Shown in pieces: positions 1 to 5,769 of a stretch of 8,866 bases of DNA. The position numbers and the translations under genes were made by a program. Source of the stretch: Pseudomonadota bacterium (GTDB taxonomy: Bacteria > Pseudomonadota > Alphaproteobacteria > Caulobacterales > Caulobacteraceae); assembly GCA_023432855.1 (NCBI GenBank), contig JAEZEZ010000083.1, positions 1 through 8,866 of the forward strand, written 5' to 3'. Numbering within the stretch: the stretch's first letter is position 1; the number at the start of each line of letters is the position of its first letter. Below the pieces are notes generated by a model. That model was not told the origin of the DNA. It ran no database searches and saw only the letters and a list, made by a program, of their open reading frames with translations.

Positions 1-98
1 ACCCCGCCGGAGCCTTTCACCTTCAGATCCTTGACCAGGATCACGCTGTCGCCGTCGGCCAGCACATTGCCGTTGGCGTCCCGGGTCTCGTCGCTCAT
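1..98 (-). CDS. PhnA/YjdM-domain protein, N-terminal part (runs off left edge)
   Basis: Only the first 32 codons are in the window. They read MSDETRDANGNVLADGDSV then ILVKDLKVKGSGG, which matches the PhnA domain pattern (D-x-NGN-x-L-x-DGDSV-x-L-x-KDLKVKGS) of the YjdM/PhnA family. The family was once called alkylphosphonate utilisation protein, but its biochemical role is not settled and the E. coli protein is not needed for phosphonate use. The start lies almost at the beginning of the domain, so this is probably the short form of about 70 residues without the N-terminal zinc ribbon. The ATG at 98-96 is preceded on the minus strand by GGAG about six bases upstream. It lies 148 bases beyond the polA stop on the same strand, with a hairpin between, so it is probably a separate transcript. 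The family call is firm; the function is not. Confidence 0.8.
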   Translation of the reverse strand, partial: MSDETRDANGNVLADGDSVILVKDLKVKGSGG

Positions 99-216
99 GG
101 GGGTCTCCAGTCAGATAAAGCGGCACCATACACGCCCGCCCGCGGCAAGCCTCAGGGCGAACGGTCGCGCCCCCGCGCTCAAGCAGCGAGGCCCCGCGGG
201 CCGAGCGGTAGCGCGC

Positions 217-239
217 CGGGCGAGCCCCCGGCTCGCCCG
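217..239 (-). terminator. GC-rich hairpin just after polA stop, probable 3' end structure
   Basis: A perfect 10-base-pair stem with a CCC/GGG loop lies at 217-239 (arms 217-226 and 230-239), starting seven bases after the polA stop codon on the minus strand. No U-rich tract follows, so it is not a textbook intrinsic terminator. It may still stop or stabilise the transcript, as GC-rich hairpins often do in high-GC bacteria. A weaker 5-bp stem (190-202) follows further downstream. Confidence 0.5.
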
Positions 240-246
240 CCTCACG

Positions 247-3162
247 TCAATGCGCCTCGTCCCAGTTGGCGGCGGCCTTGGCCTCGACCACCAGCGGCAC
301 GGACAGGGCCGCGGCCGGTTCGGGGGCGGTTTCCATGGTCCGGCGGATGACGGCGATGGCCGCTTCGGCCTCGGCCTCCGGCGCCTCGAACACCAGTTCG
401 TCGTGCACCTGCAGCAGCATGCGGGTCGACAGGCCGGCGCCGGCCAGGGCCGGGCCCATGCGGATCATGGCCCGCCGGATGATGTCGGCGGCGGCGCCCT
501 GGATCGGGGCGTTGATCGCCGCCCGTTCGGCGAACTGGCGCTCGGCGGCCGACTTGCTGGCGATCGCCGGGATGTGGATCACCCGCCCGAACAGGGTGCT
601 GACGAAGCCCTGCTCGCGCACCATCGCCCGGGCCCCGTCCATGTAGTCGCGGATGCCGGGAAAGCGCTCGAAATAGGTCTTGATGTAGGCCCCGGCCTCG
701 GACTGGGGGATGTTCAGCTGGGCCGCCAGCCCGAAGGCCGAGATGCCGTAGATGATGCCGAAATTGATCGCCTTGGCCCGCCGGCGAGTCTCGGCGTCCA
801 TCTGCTCCAGCGGCACGCCGAACATCTCCGAGGCGGTGGCCGCGTGAATGTCCAGCCCGGCGGCGAAGGCGCGTTTCAGCTCGGGAATGTCGCCGATGTG
901 GGCCAGCAGGCGCAGCTCGATCTGCGAATAGTCGGCGCTGATCAGCACATGGCCCGGGGCGGCGATGAAGGCCTGGCGGATCTGCCGGCCGGTCGAGGTG
1001 CGGATCGGGATGTTCTGCAGGTTCGGATCGGTCGAGGCCAGCCGCCCGGTCGAGGCGGCGGCCAGCTGATAGCTGGTGTGCACCCGGTGGGTGGCCGGAT
1101 CGGCCGCCGCGACCAGGGCGTCGGTGTAGGTGCCCTTCAGCTTGGACAGCTCGCGCCAGTCGAGCAGGGTCCTGGGCAGCTCGTGCTGGCTGGCCAGGTC
1201 GTTGAGGATGGAGGCGTCGGTGCCCCAGGCGCCGGTGGCGGTCTTCTTGCCGCCGGGCAGGCCGAGCTCGCCGAACAGGATGTCGCCGATCTGCTTGGGG
1301 CTGCCCAGGTTGAAGGGGCGGCCGGCCAGCTCGTGGGCCCTCTCCTCCAGCCGGGCCATGCCGTGGCCGAAGGTGTTGGACAGGCTTCTCAGGCGGTCGG
1401 GATCGACCCGGATGCCTTCCAGCTCCATCTTCGCCAGCACGGGCGGCAGGGGCCGTTCCAGGGTCTCGTAGACGGTCATCAACCGTTCGCGCGCCAGCCG
1501 CGGCTTGAGCTTGCGGTAGAGCCTGAGCGTCACGTCGGCGTCCTCCGCCGCGTAGCAGGTCGCCGGCTTCAGCTCGACGTGCTTGAAGCTCTTCTGGCTC
1601 TTGCCGGTCCCGGCCACCGACTTGAAGGCGATCGGCTTGTGGCCGAGCCACAGCTCCGACAGCTCGTCCATGCCGTGGCCGTGCAGCCCGCCCTCCAGCA
1701 CGTAGGAGATCAGCATCGTGTCCTCGATGGGGGACACCTCGATGCCGTGGCGCGCCATCACCGCCAGGTCGTACTTGATGTTCTGGCCGACCTTGAGGAC
1801 GGCTGGGCTTTCCAGCAGCGGCTTCAGCCGGGCCAGCGCATCGTCCATCACCGCCTGGACGATGGGCTCGCCGTCGTTGCCGCCCAGCAGGTCGCCGGAC
1901 TGTTCGGCGCAGTGGCCGAGCGGCACGTAGCAGGCTTCGTTCGGCCCCACCGCCAGCGACAGGCCGCAGAGGCCCGCGTGGGTGGCGGAAAGCGCGTCGG
2001 TCTCGGTGTCGAAGCCGATCACCCCGGCCTCGAAGCAGCGGGCGATCCAGCGGTCGAGCGCGTCGAGGTCCTGGACGCACTCGTACTTCTCGACGTCGAA
2101 CACCTCGGGCGCGCCGCCGCGTTCGGGGTATTCGACCACCGGGGCGGGCGCGGGGCTGGGCGCGCGCGCCTTCGCCTTGCCCGTGCCGTCGCCCAGCGCC
2201 CCGTTGTCGGCGCGGGCCTCGACCTTGCCGTCGCCGACCCGACGGGCGAGCGTGCGGAACTCCATCTTCTCGAAGAAGGCCGCGAGGGCGTGAGGATCGG
2301 GGTCCTTCACCGCCAGGTCCTCGATCGGACAGGGCAGGGGGGTGTCGCAGTCCAGGGTGACGAGCTGGCGCGACAGGCGGATCTGGTCGGCGAAGTCGAT
2401 CAGGGTCTGTCGGCGCTTCTCCTGTTTGATCTCGCCCGCGCGGGCCAGCAGGGTGTCGAGGTCGCCGAACTCGGTGATCAGCTGCGACGCGGTCTTGACC
2501 CCGATGCCGGGGGCGCCGGGGACATTGTCGGTGGAGTCGCCGATCAGGCTCTGGACGTCGATGACCTTCTCCGGCGGCACGCCGAACTTCTCGATCACCT
2601 GCTCGCGCCCGATGCGCAGGTCCTTCACCGGGTCGTACATCCAGACCTTGTCGGTGATCAGCTGCATCAGGTCCTTGTCGGACGAGACGATGATCGCCTC
2701 GCCGCCCATGCGCTCGGCGGCGCAGGCGTAGGCGGCGATCAGGTCGTCGGCTTCGTAGCCGTTGAGCTCGATGGCGGGCACGCCGAAGGCCTCGGACGCC
2801 TCGCGGGTCAGCGGGAACTGGGGCCCCAGGTCCTCGGGCGCCGGCGGGCGGTGGGCCTTGTACTGGTCGTAGAGCTGGTTCCTGAAGGTGACCTCCGACG
2901 CGTCGAAGATGACCGCCAGGTGGGTCGGCGCCTCGCGCCCCTTCATGTCGCGCATCAGCTTCCACAGCATGTTGCAGAAGCCCATGACCGCGCCCGTCGG
3001 CAGGCCGTCGGACGAGCGGTTCATCTTCGGCAGCACGTGGTAGGCGCGGAAGATGAAGGCCGAGCCGTCGACCAGGTAGAGCCGCATCGCCGGCCCGTCC
3101 TGGGTCAGCTCGCGCTTCTCGGCGGGCGGTGCGGCGGGGGCGGCGTCGGCGGCGTCGGTCAT
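247..3162 (-). CDS. polA: DNA polymerase I (5' nuclease, proofreading exonuclease, polymerase)
   Basis: Cytoplasmic DNA polymerase I, 971 residues from this start (E. coli 928). It removes RNA primers, fills gaps and acts in excision repair. The 5'-3' nuclease domain spans about residues 26-315 (DGSAFIFRAY from D32; EADDLIA; SSDKDLMQL; GDSTDNVPGAPGIGVKTA). A low-complexity Ala/Pro linker follows at about 320-360. The 3'-5' exonuclease at about 365-560 keeps its acidic residues D385 and E387 (DTETD), D465 (NIKYD), Y537 and D541 (YAAED), so proofreading should be active. The polymerase domain at about 590-971 has motif A with D744 (DYSQIELRLL), motif B with K797 (RRRAKAINFGIIYG) and motif C with H920-D921-E922. 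These line up with E. coli D705, K758 and D882 at a constant offset of 39. The start is uncertain. The ATG at 3162 has no Shine-Dalgarno but fits a leaderless promoter. The ATG at 3087 (M26, MRLYLVDG) has an AGGA about ten bases upstream and gives 946 residues. The first 25 residues are Ala/Pro-rich. No frameshift is seen. Confidence 0.97.
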   Translation of the reverse strand: MTDAADAAPAAPPAEKRELTQDGPAMRLYLVDGSAFIFRAYHVLPKMNRSSDGLPTGAVMGFCNMLWKLMRDMKGREAPTHLAVIFDASEVTFRNQLYDQYKAHRPPAPEDLGPQFPLTREASEAFGVPAIELNGYEADDLIAAYACAAERMGGEAIIVSSDKDLMQLITDKVWMYDPVKDLRIGREQVIEKFGVPPEKVIDVQSLIGDSTDNVPGAPGIGVKTASQLITEFGDLDTLLARAGEIKQEKRRQTLIDFADQIRLSRQLVTLDCDTPLPCPIEDLAVKDPDPHALAAFFEKMEFRTLARRVGDGKVEARADNGALGDGTGKAKARAPSPAPAPVVEYPERGGAPEVFDVEKYECVQDLDALDRWIARCFEAGVIGFDTETDALSATHAGLCGLSLAVGPNEACYVPLGHCAEQSGDLLGGNDGEPIVQAVMDDALARLKPLLESPAVLKVGQNIKYDLAVMARHGIEVSPIEDTMLISYVLEGGLHGHGMDELSELWLGHKPIAFKSVAGTGKSQKSFKHVELKPATCYAAEDADVTLRLYRKLKPRLARERLMTVYETLERPLPPVLAKMELEGIRVDPDRLRSLSNTFGHGMARLEERAHELAGRPFNLGSPKQIGDILFGELGLPGGKKTATGAWGTDASILNDLASQHELPRTLLDWRELSKLKGTYTDALVAAADPATHRVHTSYQLAAASTGRLASTDPNLQNIPIRTSTGRQIRQAFIAAPGHVLISADYSQIELRLLAHIGDIPELKRAFAAGLDIHAATASEMFGVPLEQMDAETRRRAKAINFGIIYGISAFGLAAQLNIPQSEAGAYIKTYFERFPGIRDYMDGARAMVREQGFVSTLFGRVIHIPAIASKSAAERQFAERAAINAPIQGAAADIIRRAMIRMGPALAGAGLSTRMLLQVHDELVFEAPEAEAEAAIAVIRRTMETAPEPAAALSVPLVVEAKAAANWDEAH

Positions 3163-3169
3163 GGGCCGG

Positions 3170-3198
3170 AACATAGGGGGGCCACGCCCGCCGGTCAC
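3170..3198 (-). promoter_or_regulatory. Possible polA promoter, leaderless arrangement
   Basis: On the minus strand GTGACC (3198-3193) and TATGTT (3175-3170) are separated by exactly 17 bases. Each matches four of six positions of the sigma-70-type consensus. A start point about seven bases past the -10 would fall at or next to the polA ATG at 3162, which would explain the lack of a ribosome binding site there. The match is weak and may be chance. Confidence 0.3.
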
Positions 3199-3238
3199 CA
3201 CCCTGCGACGCCGGGGCGGGTGCGGGGGAAGGATTGTC

Positions 3239-3265
3239 CACGGAAGACACGGAAAGCACGGAAAG
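3239..3265 (+). repeat. Three tandem 9-base units in outer left arm
   Basis: CACGGAAGA, CACGGAAAG and CACGGAAAG follow each other without gaps at 3239-3247, 3248-3256 and 3257-3265. The mirror-image right arm (3700-3720) keeps two of the three units on the opposite strand. Confidence 0.9.
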
Positions 3266-3282
3266 GAGCGCTTTCGGCGGAC

Positions 3283-3312
3283 CACGGACCAACACAGACC
3301 AGCACGGACCTG
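3283..3312 (+). repeat. Three tandem 10-base units in inner left arm
   Basis: CACGGACCAA, CACAGACCAG and CACGGACCTG occupy 3283-3292, 3293-3302 and 3303-3312. The same array occurs inverted at 3418-3447 with a single base change. The period is ten bases here but nine in the outer arms and the second branch. Confidence 0.9.
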
Positions 3313-3354
3313 AGTAGCGACCACCCAACAGTGCGGTCCTGAGCACCCTTTTCC

Positions 3355-3373
3355 GACGCGCCTTCGGCGCGTC
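3355..3373. repeat. Central hairpin GACGCGC-CTTCG-GCGCGTC
   Basis: A perfect stem closed by a C(TTCG)G-type loop, which is very stable as RNA read from the plus strand. Its midpoint (3364) coincides within one base with the midpoint of the 3279-3312/3418-3451 inverted pair, so it caps that branch. No T-run follows on either strand, so it is not an intrinsic terminator. Confidence 0.75.
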
Positions 3374-3652
3374 ATCCGCTCTGGTCACGCGGGCGCAGGC
3401 GGAATCATGCCCTGCTTCAGGTCCGTGCTGGTCTGTGATGGTCCGTGGTCCAAAGCGCCTTCGGGGGTCCACGAACAACGGGAACAGGTCGTGGTAGAGG
3501 TCGAGGGAGAGAAGAAGGGGAACCACGAAAAACACGAAGGGCCGCTGCGCGGCCTGCACGAACGTTTTTCGGAGAGCGAGGCGCGTGGGATCAGGCCGGA
3601 TTATCGACGCGCGGCGCGCGTCAATCGCTCAAGCCCGCGGCCTGTCCGGAAA

Positions 3653-3679
3653 GCGTTCGTGCTTTTCGTGCTTTTCGTG
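3653..3679 (-). repeat. Three tandem 9-base units in second branch
   Basis: Read on the minus strand, CACGAAAAG (3679-3671), CACGAAAAG (3670-3662) and CACGAACGC (3661-3653) are contiguous. They pair with CACGAAAAA and CACGAAGGG at 3524-3541 and with GCACGAACG at 3556-3564. Confidence 0.85.
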
Positions 3680-3727
3680 GACCCGCCGAAGGCGTCCTTC
3701 TTTCCGTGTCTTCCGTGGACTCTCTTC

Positions 3728-4708
3728 CTAGCCCCGGTGGTGGGCCAGGGCGCGTTCGAGTTCTTCGACCAGCTTCGCCTTCAGTTCGGGGGGTTCGAGG
3801 ACAGTGGCCTTGTCCTGCCAGGTGAAGAGGTGCCAGGCGAGTTCGAGCATGCCCGACGCCCGGAAGCGGACGATGACCGAGCCGTCGGGCTGGTCCTCGA
3901 TGGTCTGGGTGGAGTGGAAGCGCCAGCCCCGGGCGTCCTCGGCGCCCTCCGGCGAGATGCGCAGCACCACGTCGCGCACCTCGTCCTGGTAGATGCCGAA
4001 GGAGCGGTCGGCGAAGGCCTGCAGGTCGAAGTCCTCGGGCGGGCCGCCGGGCGTGTCGAGGATCTCGAGGTTCTCGATGCGGTCGAGCCGCCGCGTCTTG
4101 GGCTCGGTCTCGCCGAGGTCGGCCCCGACGAGATAGTTCACCCGCCCGAAGATCAGCCCCCAGGGCGCCACCTCGCGCGACTCGCCCGGCCGGCCGCCGC
4201 CGCGATAGACGAAGCGCACCGCCTTCATGGCCATCAGCGCGTGGGTCAGCTTGCCGATCAGTTCCTCGTTCTCGGCCGGGCGGGGGCCCGCCTGGGCGGC
4301 GGCGGCGCGCGAGCGGACCAGGGCCTCGACGTCGGGGCTGAGGCGGCGGCGGTCCTGGGCGCGCATGGCCGAGCGGGTCTTCAGGTCGATGCTGCGCAGC
4401 GCGTTGGCCCGGTGCTCGGCGCCCTGGGCGGCCAGGGTCTCGGCGGCCGCGGCCAGGGCGGCCAGCTCGTCCGCGGTCGGCGCCTGCATGAAACCGTCCA
4501 GCCCGCCCGGGATGCGGAAGCGTTTCAGCCGCCCGTCCTGCACCTCGATCATCTGCGGGAATATCTGCCAGAGAGCGTCGCGCATGCGCTCGGCGGTGCG
4601 GCGGTTGACGCCGCTATGGTCCGCCATCTCGTCCAGCGTCAGGCCGTCGGCGTCGGACGCCAGCTTGCGGGCGAGCTTCAGAAGGATCTCGGTCTTTTCC
4701 CAGCGCAC
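3728..4708 (-). CDS. WYL-domain transcriptional regulator (HTH-WYL-WCX)
   Basis: A 326-residue cytoplasmic DNA-binding regulator. Residues about 1-66 form a winged helix-turn-helix (LTLDEMADHSGVNRRTAERM). A helical linker follows at about 78-160. The WYL domain is about 155-220 (VRFVYRGGG; NYLVGADLG; KTRRLDRIENLEIL). The WCX-type C-terminus is about 243-322 (VVLRISPEG; LELAWHLFTW). Length and order fit the PafC/BrxR-like group, whose members sense ligands or nucleic acid and control DNA-damage or phage-defence genes. Which role applies here cannot be told. The signature Trp of the WYL tripeptide is Asn (N191-Y-L), while the basic residues of the KTRRLDRI segment are kept. The start is GTG at 4708-4706, with GGAG seven bases upstream. 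It is divergent from the unknown gene at 4837 with several dyads between, which suggests it controls itself and perhaps that gene. Its TAG stop abuts the nested repeat element. Confidence 0.9.
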   Translation of the reverse strand: MRWEKTEILLKLARKLASDADGLTLDEMADHSGVNRRTAERMRDALWQIFPQMIEVQDGRLKRFRIPGGLDGFMQAPTADELAALAAAAETLAAQGAEHRANALRSIDLKTRSAMRAQDRRRLSPDVEALVRSRAAAAQAGPRPAENEELIGKLTHALMAMKAVRFVYRGGGRPGESREVAPWGLIFGRVNYLVGADLGETEPKTRRLDRIENLEILDTPGGPPEDFDLQAFADRSFGIYQDEVRDVVLRISPEGAEDARGWRFHSTQTIEDQPDGSVIVRFRASGMLELAWHLFTWQDKATVLEPPELKAKLVEELERALAHHRG

Positions 4709-4729
4709 GAGAGCACTCCGGCCGTTGAA

Positions 4730-4739
4730 GGAATATTCC
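4730..4739. promoter_or_regulatory. Perfect palindrome GGAATATTCC upstream of WYL gene
   Basis: A 10-base perfect palindrome that is AT-rich in otherwise GC-rich DNA, 22 bases before the GTG start of the WYL regulator. It could be an operator or overlap its -10 region. Binding is inference. Confidence 0.45.
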
Positions 4740-4745
4740 GGACCG

Positions 4746-4759
4746 GGTCGCGAGCGACC
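4746..4759. promoter_or_regulatory. Inverted repeat GGTCGC-GA-GCGACC, candidate operator
   Basis: Six-base arms with a two-base spacer lie midway between the divergent WYL and unknown genes. The half-site GCGACC recurs at 4772-4777, inside the next dyad. Confidence 0.45.
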
Positions 4760-4765
4760 GCGCCG

Positions 4766-4783
4766 AAAACTGCGACCAGTTTT
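4766..4783. promoter_or_regulatory. Inverted repeat AAAACTG-CGAC-CAGTTTT, candidate operator
   Basis: A perfect dyad with seven-base arms and a four-base spacer, 53 bases upstream of the ATG of the unknown gene at 4837. Size and symmetry fit a site for a dimeric regulator; the neighbouring WYL protein is the obvious candidate by position only. As RNA it would also be a short hairpin ending in four U residues, but it lies upstream of both genes, which makes a terminator unlikely. Confidence 0.5.
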
Positions 4784-4836
4784 GTCGTAAGAGCGGCGCA
4801 GTGTCCATCCTGCAAGCTCACGGCAGGACGAACGAC

Positions 4837-5229
4837 ATGGCCTCCTTCTCGCTGATCACCAATCTCGCCGCCGCCGGTCCGGACATGGACCCGGCCCACC
4901 GCCTGGCCGCGCTCGGCCGCTTCGGCCGCGGCCGCTACGGCATGGGCGGTCCGCGCGAGGGCTCGGGCGACGCGGTCGCCTCGCTGCTCAAGTACGCCGA
5001 TATCCGCGAGGAGATGGAGCTGGGCCGCGTGCTGCTGTCGATGAGCGCGACGCGCCTGCGGCTGGCGTCCAAGGACCCGGCGGTGCGCGCAGAACACGAT
5101 CGCCTCGCCCGCATGGCCGTGGTCTGGGACGAGCGCTTCTCGCACGTCGTCGAAGTCATCGACGGCCCCGGCCAGCCGAAGTGCGCCGGTTACGAAGACG
5201 AACTGTGGGCCGAAGCGGCGGTGGCGTAG
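4837..5229 (+). CDS. Small conserved-looking protein of unknown function
   Basis: I do not recognise the family. The 130-residue product starts MASFSLITNLAAAG, followed by a Gly/Arg-rich loop at about 28-44 (GRFGRGRYGMGGPREG). The rest is mostly helical and charged, about 48-105 (AVASLLKYADIREEMELGRV; RLRLASKDPAVRAEHDRLAR), with an acidic tail (YEDELWAEAAVA). There is one Cys (C116), no signal peptide and no membrane segment, so it is probably cytoplasmic. The ATG at 4837 is chosen because AGGA lies about nine bases upstream. A longer reading from GTG at 4801 (142 residues) has no such site and would run through the promoter region. GC-rich third positions on this strand support it as real. 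It is transcribed away from the WYL regulator and converges on the glyoxalase gene. It may be a WYL target, but only position suggests this. Confidence 0.75.
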   Translation: MASFSLITNLAAAGPDMDPAHRLAALGRFGRGRYGMGGPREGSGDAVASLLKYADIREEMELGRVLLSMSATRLRLASKDPAVRAEHDRLARMAVVWDERFSHVVEVIDGPGQPKCAGYEDELWAEAAVA

Positions 5230-5238
5230 CGGGACCGC

Positions 5239-5321
5239 CCTCGTCCTTCGACAGGCTCAGGATGAGGGCTAATGCAGCGGCGCCTTTGAAATCCTCATCC
5301 GGAGCTGGTCGAAGGACGAGG
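5239..5321. repeat. REP-like inverted pair in the convergent gene gap
   Basis: Two 29-base arms, 5239-5267 and 5293-5321, are reverse complements at 26 of 29 positions, with a 25-base spacer. Each arm is itself an imperfect palindrome (CCTCGTCCT facing AGGATGAGG). The word TCGTCCTTCGACAGGCTCAG is a familiar dispersed intergenic repeat in alphaproteobacteria; its reverse reading gives the spurious peptide LILSLSKDE. It fills the 99-base gap between the stops of the convergent unknown and glyoxalase genes, where it could terminate or protect both transcripts. No T-run follows either stem. Confidence 0.85.
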
Positions 5322-5328
5322 ATTTCGG

Positions 5329-5769
5329 TCACCACGCCCCGGTGTTCTGCATGCTCGCCCACGGTTCGGCGGGCGGCAGAGGCTGGCCCTTCTGGAGCAG
5401 CTCGATGGAGATGCCGTCGGGCGAGCGGACGAAGGCCATGTGGCCGTCCCGCGGCGGGCGGTTGATGGTCACCCCGCCGTCCATGAGCCGGCGGCAGGCG
5501 GCGTAGATGTCGTCGACCTGGTAAGCCAGGTGGCCGAAGTTGCGGCCGCCCGTGTAGGTCTCCGGATCCCAGTTGTAGGTCAGCTCGACCATCGGCGCGG
5601 CGGTCTCGCGCGCCCGCTCCGCGTCGTCCGGCGCGGCCAGGAAGACGAGGGTGAAGCGGCCCTTCTCGTTGTCCATGCGCCGGACCTCGATCAGGCCCAG
5701 CTTGCCGCACCAGAAGTCGAGCGCCGCGTCGAGGTCGGCGACGCGCACCATGGTGTGCAGGTAGCGCAT
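5329..5769 (-). CDS. gloA: Lactoylglutathione lyase (glyoxalase I, VOC family)
   Basis: A 146-residue cytoplasmic enzyme that converts the hemithioacetal of methylglyoxal and glutathione to S-lactoylglutathione, the first step of methylglyoxal detoxification. It opens MRYLHTMVRVADLDAALDFW, very close to E. coli GloA. All four metal ligands are in place: H5, E62 (VELTYNW), H80 (GHLAYQVDD) and E123 (ISIELL). Two beta-alpha-beta-beta-beta vicinal-oxygen-chelate modules are visible, about 1-62 and 76-126. It is slightly longer than the E. coli enzyme (135), with about eight extra residues in the loop near 45-58 and a short C-terminal tail. The ATG overlaps the TGA of the upstream zinc-ribbon gene by one base (TGATG), so translation is probably coupled and the two form one operon. 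A related VOC enzyme with another substrate is possible, but the conserved TYNW and ligand set favour glyoxalase I. Confidence 0.88.
   Translation of the reverse strand: MRYLHTMVRVADLDAALDFWCGKLGLIEVRRMDNEKGRFTLVFLAAPDDAERARETAAPMVELTYNWDPETYTGGRNFGHLAYQVDDIYAACRRLMDGGVTINRPPRDGHMAFVRSPDGISIELLQKGQPLPPAEPWASMQNTGAW

Larger units (their letters stand above)
3227..3720. repeat. Nested inverted-repeat element between WYL regulator and polA
   Basis: The stretch 3163-3727 holds no credible gene and is mostly this element. The outer arms are a perfect 21-base inverted pair (3236-3256 with 3700-3720). Similarity continues inward with gaps (to about 3283 and 3678) and weakly outward (GGAAG-type words). 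Inside are two branches. The first pairs 3279-3312 with 3418-3451 (33 of 34 bases) and has a hairpin at its centre. The second pairs 3522-3538 with 3663-3680 (about 15 of 17 bases), plus 3556-3564 with 3654-3662 (perfect). A perfect hairpin (3540-3554, six-base arms, TGC loop) bulges from its left arm. All arms are built from 9- or 10-base words such as CACGGAAAG, CACGAAAAG and CACGGACCA. The right end lies seven bases from the WYL stop. Reading frames through it give short repetitive peptides and should not be annotated as proteins. The structure could be a MITE-like or REP-like element, or a large RNA fold in the WYL transcript tail or polA leader. No transposase or clear target-site duplication is visible. 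Confidence 0.85.

Noticed and set aside
31..3342. Plus-strand open frame of about 1100 codons opposite polA
   Set aside because: It is antisense to a fully conserved polA and rich in Gly, His, Arg and Gln from GC-biased third positions; it matches no family and is a shadow.
3355..3373. Intrinsic terminator at the central hairpin
   Set aside because: No T-run follows the stem on either strand; it is better explained as the cap of an inverted-repeat branch.
3163..3375. Extending polA upstream to an ATG at 3375
   Set aside because: The extra 71 codons run through the repeat element and give repetitive peptides (CFPCLPW) unrelated to PolA.
242..3559. Second minus-strand open frame of about 1100 codons overlapping polA
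   Set aside because: It is a +1/+2 shadow of polA on the same strand, full of Arg/Pro, running into the repeat element; it has no domain.
3227..3720. Insertion sequence or CRISPR array
   Set aside because: No transposase or cas gene is present, and the repeats are inverted 9-10-base words without unique spacers of constant length.
3407..4855. Plus-strand frame of 482 codons opposite the WYL gene
   Set aside because: It is antisense to a clear HTH-WYL protein and begins in repeats; it has no recognisable domain.
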